From Pseudovirgaria hyperparasitica (Eukaryota; Ascomycota; Dothideomycetes; Acrospermales; Acrospermaceae): DNA of 64,000 nt. Under the pieces are notes generated by a model, which worked only from the letters and a program-made list of their open reading frames with translations, was not told the DNA's origin and did no database searches. Location: positions 128,045-192,044 of the forward strand of contig NW_022985561.1 in assembly GCF_010093815.1 (NCBI RefSeq), written 5' to 3'. Below are positions 58,578-64,000 of the stretch, piece by piece. Each line of letters begins with the position of its first letter. Position 1 is the first letter of the stretch. Position numbers and translations under genes: made by a program.

Positions 58578-60668
58578 TCAGGGTCGCGGGGTTATGTTGG
58601 TTTGACGTGTGGCGGCGATACCATGAATATTGGGCGGAGGTCCACTCGAAGACCAAGTATTGGCCATAGGTCCGCCGACCTTCTTCTTCAGAACCTCGAT
58701 GATCTTGGTTTCAGGCCCTTCTCTGATGGCAAACCGAAGTATTGTGTCTTTCTTCTCCGCTATCTTCTTGTCGATGCCCACAGCATTACGGCCTGCTGGT
58801 CCGTAGAATCTGGTCAGTGTGGCATGCGCATGCCATTTTGCCATTGCTATGTTGTGGTAGACGCCAATAATCTCCGTATTGGACTCCTTCTTGTGAGGGT
58901 CGAAATGTCCGTCATCATGCATTAACGTTACAATGTAAACAATGTCCAACTTGGCTACACCAACATTCAATGTCACATCCGGGACTGTCATGGGGGTGAC
59001 TTGAGCTATTAGCGAGCTTCGAGAACGCGCAGCTAGCATCTCTGGTGTTTTCGGATCTTCTTGTAAAGGTCTTAGACCCTTTATTTCGATCCTGCTACAT
59101 CCATCGGCCATGCTGTGTTCGCAGTTGAAGTCAGCCTTGGCAAAACCTTGTAAAAGATGAGACCATGCTGCCCCATTCGCGGCCGGCTTTGTTGCGTATG
59201 TTCCAGCGCAATATACTGTTTGTATCTTGACCTCGTCAGACGGCGAGTCATGGGGCTCGATGTCCGCAACTACAACCGTATAGACTATCTTGTATTCCTC
59301 TTGTTTCGCGCGTTTCGGGGCTGGGCTTGCGTTTTCGAGCGTAGAGGCAGGAGTTTCTGCTTTCGCCTCTGCAGACCTTTTACGACTTTGCGATGGGGCC
59401 GTGGCTTCAGGCTGCAGTAGGTCGGAGCTTGCAGTGTCCTGTGCAGTGGAGGACGACGAAGTTGCGGGGATGGCGTAGCCATCGTTGGAATTGCTCGAAG
59501 TATCCGGTTGAGGGGGCTCAGACCGGCTTTCATTGTCAATGCTCTCGCGTAACCGACTAGCGAGATTTTCTTCTTCAGCTTGTTGCAAGCGTGCTTGATG
59601 CATCTGCTGGCCAGGAGTATTAAGATGTTGGACGGAAGGACTCATGTGCTGGTTCTGAGCACTGATATGCTGATTAGGAGAGCCCATGTGTTGGGCTGAC
59701 TGTTGCAAGTGTTGTGCCGATGCAGTCAATGGTTGACTGCTCGTGCTCATGTGCTGACTCGATGCATTTATTTGATGGGCAGTTGGGTTAATATGTTGGT
59801 TCGACGCGTTGTTTGGTAATCCATGACGAGGACTACTCTGGTAACCAAGACTAGGTGGAGTCTGTGTATTGTTTTGACTGTTACTCTGGTTCAACGAAGT
59901 CTGGATTGGCGTATGTGTATCTTGTCTAGATCGTCGCTGTGGCTGGGGCTGAGGCTGCTGTTGCTGCTGTTGCTGCTGCTGCTGCTGTTGTTGCTGCTGT
60001 TGCTGTTGCTGCTGCTGTTGTTGCTGTTGCTGCCCAAGCATACTACTTGGCAGGCCACGCGGGCTCTGGGTAATAGACTCGTTGGCACGATGTTGCTGCA
60101 TGTTTTGAGGGTATATGAATTGTGGCATTTGCTGCATTCCAGAGGGGGCACCAGAGTAATTGTTAAATTCCATCGGGAGCTGCGGCGGTTGTTGATGGTG
60201 CTGTGTTTGTTGTGGCGGCTGCTGCTGCTGTTGTTGATGCTGCTGTTGGGTATGGGTTTGGGCGTGATTCTGTCCATGTGCCTGCGTGTGGGTTGACGAA
60301 TGACTCTGGTGACTTGAGGCATGATTCTGAGGATGGTTCTGGACGTGATTTGGGGCGTGGCCCTGCGCGTGATTCTGCGGATGGTTCTGAACATGGTTCT
60401 GAGGATGACTGGGATGAGTCTGCCCGTGCGTCTGGGTATGGCTTTGCTGATGATTTGAGGCATGGGACTGAGGAGCCGGCTGCGCGTAATGGGAGTACTG
60501 GCTGTGACCATACCTTTGAGGCATATGAGGTGGCAGCGTGCTGTAGGCAGTTGGCGGAGCGTGGCCTTGGGGATGGTCATTCTGCGTGGAGAAGGGTGGG
60601 AATTGAAGTTGATTTGCATTCGCGTTCGCCCTTGGTGGTATCGCACCGCGCTGGGACGGAGCTGGCAT
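58578..60668 (-). CDS. Gln/His-rich protein of unknown function with polyQ tract
   Basis: A single exon. Start at Met 60668 (MPAPSQRGAIPPRAN) gives 696 aa; an in-frame ATG at 60743 would add 25 residues and is less likely because the added part is Cys/Phe-rich and unlike the rest. Residues about 40-140 are His/Gln/Asn-rich with degenerate QNHPQNH and SHTQTHGQTH repeats. A pure run of 26 Gln lies at 213-238. Then come degenerate units of the type SSQHMS/SAQHLQ/NQHMSP (about 290-370), a bipartite-like basic signal (RKRSAEAK and PKRAKQ), and a folded-looking C-terminal half (EYKIVYTVVVADIEP, VAKLDIVYIVTLMHDD) with no domain I recognise. The composition suggests a nuclear, phase-separating or transcription-related protein, which is inference. 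Confidence 0.8.
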   Translation of the reverse strand: MPAPSQRGAIPPRANANANQLQFPPFSTQNDHPQGHAPPTAYSTLPPHMPQRYGHSQYSHYAQPAPQSHASNHQQSHTQTHGQTHPSHPQNHVQNHPQNHAQGHAPNHVQNHPQNHASSHQSHSSTHTQAHGQNHAQTHTQQQHQQQQQQPPQQTQHHQQPPQLPMEFNNYSGAPSGMQQMPQFIYPQNMQQHRANESITQSPRGLPSSMLGQQQQQQQQQQQQQQQQQQQQQQQQQQPQPQPQRRSRQDTHTPIQTSLNQSNSQNNTQTPPSLGYQSSPRHGLPNNASNQHINPTAHQINASSQHMSTSSQPLTASAQHLQQSAQHMGSPNQHISAQNQHMSPSVQHLNTPGQQMHQARLQQAEEENLASRLRESIDNESRSEPPQPDTSSNSNDGYAIPATSSSSTAQDTASSDLLQPEATAPSQSRKRSAEAKAETPASTLENASPAPKRAKQEEYKIVYTVVVADIEPHDSPSDEVKIQTVYCAGTYATKPAANGAAWSHLLQGFAKADFNCEHSMADGCSRIEIKGLRPLQEDPKTPEMLAARSRSSLIAQVTPMTVPDVTLNVGVAKLDIVYIVTLMHDDGHFDPHKKESNTEIIGVYHNIAMAKWHAHATLTRFYGPAGRNAVGIDKKIAEKKDTILRFAIREGPETKIIEVLKKKVGGPMANTWSSSGPPPNIHGIAATRQTNITPRP
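59955..60032 (-). repeat. CAG/CAA trinucleotide repeat encoding 26 glutamines
   Basis: On the plus strand this is a run of CTG and TTG triplets (78 bases), reading CAG/CAA on the coding strand. The mixture of the two codons interrupts pure CAG slippage, so the run may be selected at protein level or older than a fresh expansion. Confidence 0.95.
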
Positions 60669-62749
60669 CTTTGAAAATGCGCAAAAGGCTCGGCTGCATA
60701 GTTGATCGAATATGTGAGGGTTTTGGCGATGGCTGGCTCTCACACGCGTGAAGAGGCCAGAACCGCTACCGCTGCCTCGATCGCCGCTTACCTAAGGCCA
60801 ACTCAGGTTGGATTGCCAAGCCAGTATCGATCTCTCGCCCCCGTGTCCCGGTCTTCCATTTTACTACCTTAGGCAGGACGTCCGCGCCGACACAACATGA
60901 TGAATATTCGACAGCGCTCATCAGTCTTTCAAGTCTGACTCTATATATGCTCATAGCTTTCTGTCTCCGTTAATGCTAATCCTTGACATCAACTCCCTTC
61001 TAATCAGCTAGGAGTAGAGTCACCTGTATGCCGCCATATATTGAGAATAGACAGATTTTATATACGGACTGAGTTCTCCTGAATCATCGACAGATCCCAG
61101 AATGTCTCAGAGTAAGTACATATTTCTTGTGGTAATGACTGATCTATACTGACCTGTTCAAGAACCAAGACAACTCATCGAGGCTGGATATTACGTACTC
61201 ACCTGAGAAGTTGTTTGGACTACAAAACAATGCATGACATGAAGCACTCAATAATAGCAACTAGTCGGTTTCTTGAAGCTCACAGTGAAATAAGGGAGGA
61301 TCGTGTGCGATCACTCTGTGGACTTTGGTCTTAAAGCCTTACTTCGGTTCACATGGGAGGGAGACGGGAGAACACAATGGCAATCTAACCTCCATATGAA
61401 TATGGCACCATAAAAGAAGCTAGTTCTCCGATTGTGAGTCGTCGACGGCCAGGTCACTTGCTATCGTTCGCTACCAGCGCACCACTGTTGGGCGCGTTCA
61501 TATCTGATGTGACCATGAACTCTCCAGTCTTTTTCCAAGCATCAAACCGAGACTATTCTCGTGATGGCAGGTTCTAGCAAGGCCGCGCTAAATACAGCTA
61601 TACAGTCGATATCGAGGCATGGGCTGATAGGACAGATGCAATGTTGGTTGTCAATCTGAGGCTACAGCCGATAATTGCTTATAGAGCTTCATTCTCGGTA
61701 TCTGATCACAGCTTGACACGCGCACTTGTCCTCGAATGATGTCGTAAAGTACAGCTCGGTGTGGTCCTCGTAAGCGAGACAATGTTCGAATCAATAGTCT
61801 GGCTACCATCTGGAACTGTGAGCTATATTTACTTGAATTTCAAAAGCGGTTAGGTTATGTCCATCTATCCATCCATCCATCCATACATAGCACAGCCACT
61901 CCAGGCTCCTTGGATTACCTAAGCTAGTAAGGTATCCGCTCCACCGGTAAGATGCCGTCTTATAATACTGATATTTATTCTCTACAGACGAGTCTGTATT
62001 TTGTATGATGGTCGATATACTGCTAATAGACAGACTTGAGACTAGCGAAAGCTGTAATGAAATTGATGGTAACAGATAGTCATGTCCGTGTTTACAGGCA
62101 GCCACAATAGGTATTATCGGTCCTAGGCCATCGAGTACTAACTAGCGTGCATCATCCATGAAGCGTCATGGTGGCCCACTACGGTGTTGCTTGCGGGTCC
62201 ACTGGGGGCTTGTCGGCCAGCCTGCCATTCAGTATTAAATGTCAGGTAGCTATCCATATTTCTTCCTTTGTCCACCTCCACACACTCAAATAAACGCCAT
62301 TGCATAGCCAGCGCCCTCCGCTGACATCCTTTCGTTCGGCTGAGCTTGTTCATCATCATCATCATCAATCTCTCCGTCTCCGCCCGCTGTCCTTGCTAGG
62401 TACTTCGGACAGCCGTCCCACCTCACGCGTCGATCTACTTGCCATATCCCGTCAATACACGTATCATACAGTCACTTATCGAACCACCTCCAGCTATAGT
62501 CAGCTCTAGCAATGTTACTTGCCTAGACACCAAACGCCGGCCCTGTGCTACGGTTCAGCTTGATTGTCACGAAACATCTGTGCCGTACGCCTACTCACAT
62601 TACCTTCAAACGTCCATCGATACCTTGTTCGCTACTTCACGAGGCCAAAGAACATATCTTGCGTTATCGCAATCCTTCCCATACTCGGTCACATCCGTAC
62701 AACATTAGTATTACAGAGGGCAGCGCATAATGCTGGACGGACTGCTAAC
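60669..62749. other. Intergenic region upstream of the FLC/TRP-like gene
   Basis: Promoter of the polyQ gene (minus) and, after about 62250, a pyrimidine-rich leader of the channel-like gene. Small (ATCC)n (about 61860-61886) and (CAT)n (about 62351-62367) microsatellites occur. No gene or RNA is recognised. Confidence 0.45.
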
Positions 62750-64000
62750 ATGGAGACTACGGAGACCAATTTCGAGCACAGCTTCCAGAGCGTTACCACC
62801 CCTCGAAGGCTACGTTTCAAGAGAAGGGCATACCATTCTGGGTCTCTACAATGGGCTTTCTGCCTTACGTTCTTAGCCACATGCTCGTCAATCCTTTCGA
62901 CAGTGTCTGCCGCCTTTATAAACTTCGAGAACTGCTTGTCTCGAGGCGTCACACAGTCCCATCCGCTCCTATTACAGTTCATACCTACCAACGTATCTGT
63001 ACATCTGAACACGACAGCGACGACACCAAGCTTGAACTTCACAATTTACGGAAATGTATCCGGACAGACCACAGATGAGCCATATCGTGGTGCCAGTGAC
63101 CCCAGGTGGCTCGATGCAAACGACACGTTCGGCAAGATCATAGATTCCTCGGGCGGTAAGCGAGCGACGCTCTTTTCGAGGTTCAATGTTCTATCTTACA
63201 GGGCTTATAATGCTCCGCCCAGCGCCTTTTGCGAAAATGTTCTGAACGAGCCCTGCCCGCTGAGACCTGCCTTCAATGTCTCTGGGTCAGACCTGAGCGC
63301 CGTCCCGGGCTTCACGGTCTCACTACCTTTGTACAGCACTTACGCCTTTGCGACCCTCGCTGGAACTATCTCGATACAAGCTGCTGGATCAGGCGACACC
63401 GTTGCTTGCGTCTCGGCGAACGTTACGCCTGACTTGGGTAACACTATAGCCTCCGTCTTGACGTATCTACCTGCCGCTATTCTGATTCTGGTGGCTATTG
63501 CTACTGTATCTGCGGCAATATTTAGTCCCTGGGGTACTTCAAATATCTTTCGATGGACAAGTAATTACGGCCGCGATGAGGATCTTCTGCGCCTTGTCAC
63601 ACCAGGATTTGGTGACTGCTTGCAGTATATTCAATTCATCGTTCTGTCTGGAAGTCTGAGCTTGAACTACCCTGGATTCTACCAACCAGTCGTCAGCCAG
63701 GCGGCGTGGTCTATGCTAGCCTTCAACAACAGCTTCGTTAGCCATGGTGATGGATACCAAAGCCTTGAAGATGGAATGTATAACGTGAATGGAACTCATG
63801 GTCTTACCCGACTTCGACAGTATGTCGGTCAAACCAGAGATGACGACTTGTGGGCCGGATTTGCAGTATACCTTCTTGGTATCTCCCTCGCCGTTGTGAT
63901 CCTCAGCCAGCTTGGCTTCCTTCTTCGTTGGGGCGCCCGCGCAGTCTCGCGTGTCCAGGATGGAGATCTACGCAGTATGAATGTTCCGTTCACTTTCGGC
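62750..64000 (+). CDS. FLC/TRP-like membrane protein (5' part, cut by the window edge)
   Basis: Family of fungal TRP-like channels and flavin carriers (yeast Flc proteins, fission-yeast Pkd2) with a lumenal ML-like domain. From ATG 62750 the frame stays open for 417 codons to the edge. Residues 1-33 are polar and basic; a hydrophobic segment (WAFCLTFLATCSSILSTVSA) near 35-54 serves as signal or anchor. The ML-like domain holds Cys residues (FENCLS, AFCENVLNEPCPL, VACVSANVTPDLG) and N-glycosylation sites. Membrane helices follow: TYLPAAILILVAIATVSAAI, a segment around CLQYIQFIVLSGSLSL, and FAVYLLGISLAVVILSQLGF. A consensus-like intron at 63156-63201 is not used: reading through keeps the frame (GGKRATLFSRFNVLSYRAYN), while splicing breaks it. 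The 34-residue extension before the signal segment is unusual, so an upstream exon or different start is possible. Confidence 0.82.
   Translation, partial: METTETNFEHSFQSVTTPRRLRFKRRAYHSGSLQWAFCLTFLATCSSILSTVSAAFINFENCLSRGVTQSHPLLLQFIPTNVSVHLNTTATTPSLNFTIYGNVSGQTTDEPYRGASDPRWLDANDTFGKIIDSSGGKRATLFSRFNVLSYRAYNAPPSAFCENVLNEPCPLRPAFNVSGSDLSAVPGFTVSLPLYSTYAFATLAGTISIQAAGSGDTVACVSANVTPDLGNTIASVLTYLPAAILILVAIATVSAAIFSPWGTSNIFRWTSNYGRDEDLLRLVTPGFGDCLQYIQFIVLSGSLSLNYPGFYQPVVSQAAWSMLAFNNSFVSHGDGYQSLEDGMYNVNGTHGLTRLRQYVGQTRDDDLWAGFAVYLLGISLAVVILSQLGFLLRWGARAVSRVQDGDLRSMNVPFTFG

Noticed and set aside
62851-63078. 75-codon frame starting MGFLPYVLSHM
   Set aside because: Out-of-frame shadow of the FLC/TRP-like gene that begins at 62750.
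63156-63201. Consensus-like intron (GTAAGC...CTTACAG) in the FLC/TRP-like gene
   Set aside because: Splicing breaks the frame, whereas reading through gives a continuous sensible sequence into the conserved Cys region.
1-64000. tRNA or rRNA genes
   Set aside because: GGTTCGA-like B-box candidates (for example near 26877, 52892 and 61783) lack a matching A-box and cloverleaf; no rRNA-like sequence was recognised.

Overview
The window is nuclear DNA of a filamentous ascomycete (Pezizomycotina), most likely a Dothideomycete. The evidence is the gene content (Zn2Cys6 regulator, Snf2-RING ATPase, CAX exchanger, FLC/TRP-type channel, CorA-like and OTU proteins), the many short introns (mostly 46-65 nt, GTRNGN...CTRAY...YAG) and the protein style (Ser/Pro/Gln-rich tails). 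The species cannot be named from this sequence. No rRNA, tRNA, CRISPR array or prokaryotic operon structure was seen. Splice sites were worked out by hand from reading-frame continuity, consensus sites and remembered family sequence, so exon boundaries are models.

Layout. 0-3.1 kb: no supported gene, but an AT-rich 432-bp element with terminal inverted repeats and flanking TA, probably a MITE. 3.1-5.3 kb: NADPH-cytochrome P450 reductase. 5.3-11 kb: gene-poor, with one decayed minus-strand reading frame, ending in the spliced leader of an RBMS/MSSP-like RNA-binding protein gene (11.0-13.2 kb). 14.1-20.6 kb: conserved housekeeping block: RIO2 kinase and proteasome subunit RPN1 share a 365-bp bidirectional promoter, and TYW2/TRM12 converges on RPN1. 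20.6-31.9 kb: accessory region with a CorA-like membrane protein, a broken protein kinase, a single-pass membrane protein and an OTU-domain protein, separated by gene-free stretches with small repeats. 31.9-38.4 kb: peroxisomal D-amino-acid oxidase, a 765-aa multi-pass membrane protein of unknown function, and an MDR-family oxidoreductase. 40.2-51.9 kb: vacuolar Ca2+/H+ exchanger, Snf2/RING ATPase, and a NirA-like Zn2Cys6 regulator. 51.9-56.3 kb: gene desert with a clustered GCCGGGT word. 56.3-64 kb: aldehyde dehydrogenase, a Gln/His-rich protein with a 26-residue polyQ tract, and the 5' part of an FLC/TRP-like gene cut by the window edge.

The genes do not form one pathway. There is a housekeeping backbone (P450 redox partner, ribosome maturation, proteasome, tRNA wybutosine modification, Ca2+ storage, chromatin/DNA repair) interrupted by fast-evolving accessory stretches. 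I found no convincing new multi-gene system. The best leads are the MITE, a probable GC-AG intron and an intronic minisatellite in the RNA-binding gene, a decoy splice acceptor in RPN1, a 21-nt micro-exon in the oxidase, the GCCGGGT cluster, and the CorA-like/kinase pair.
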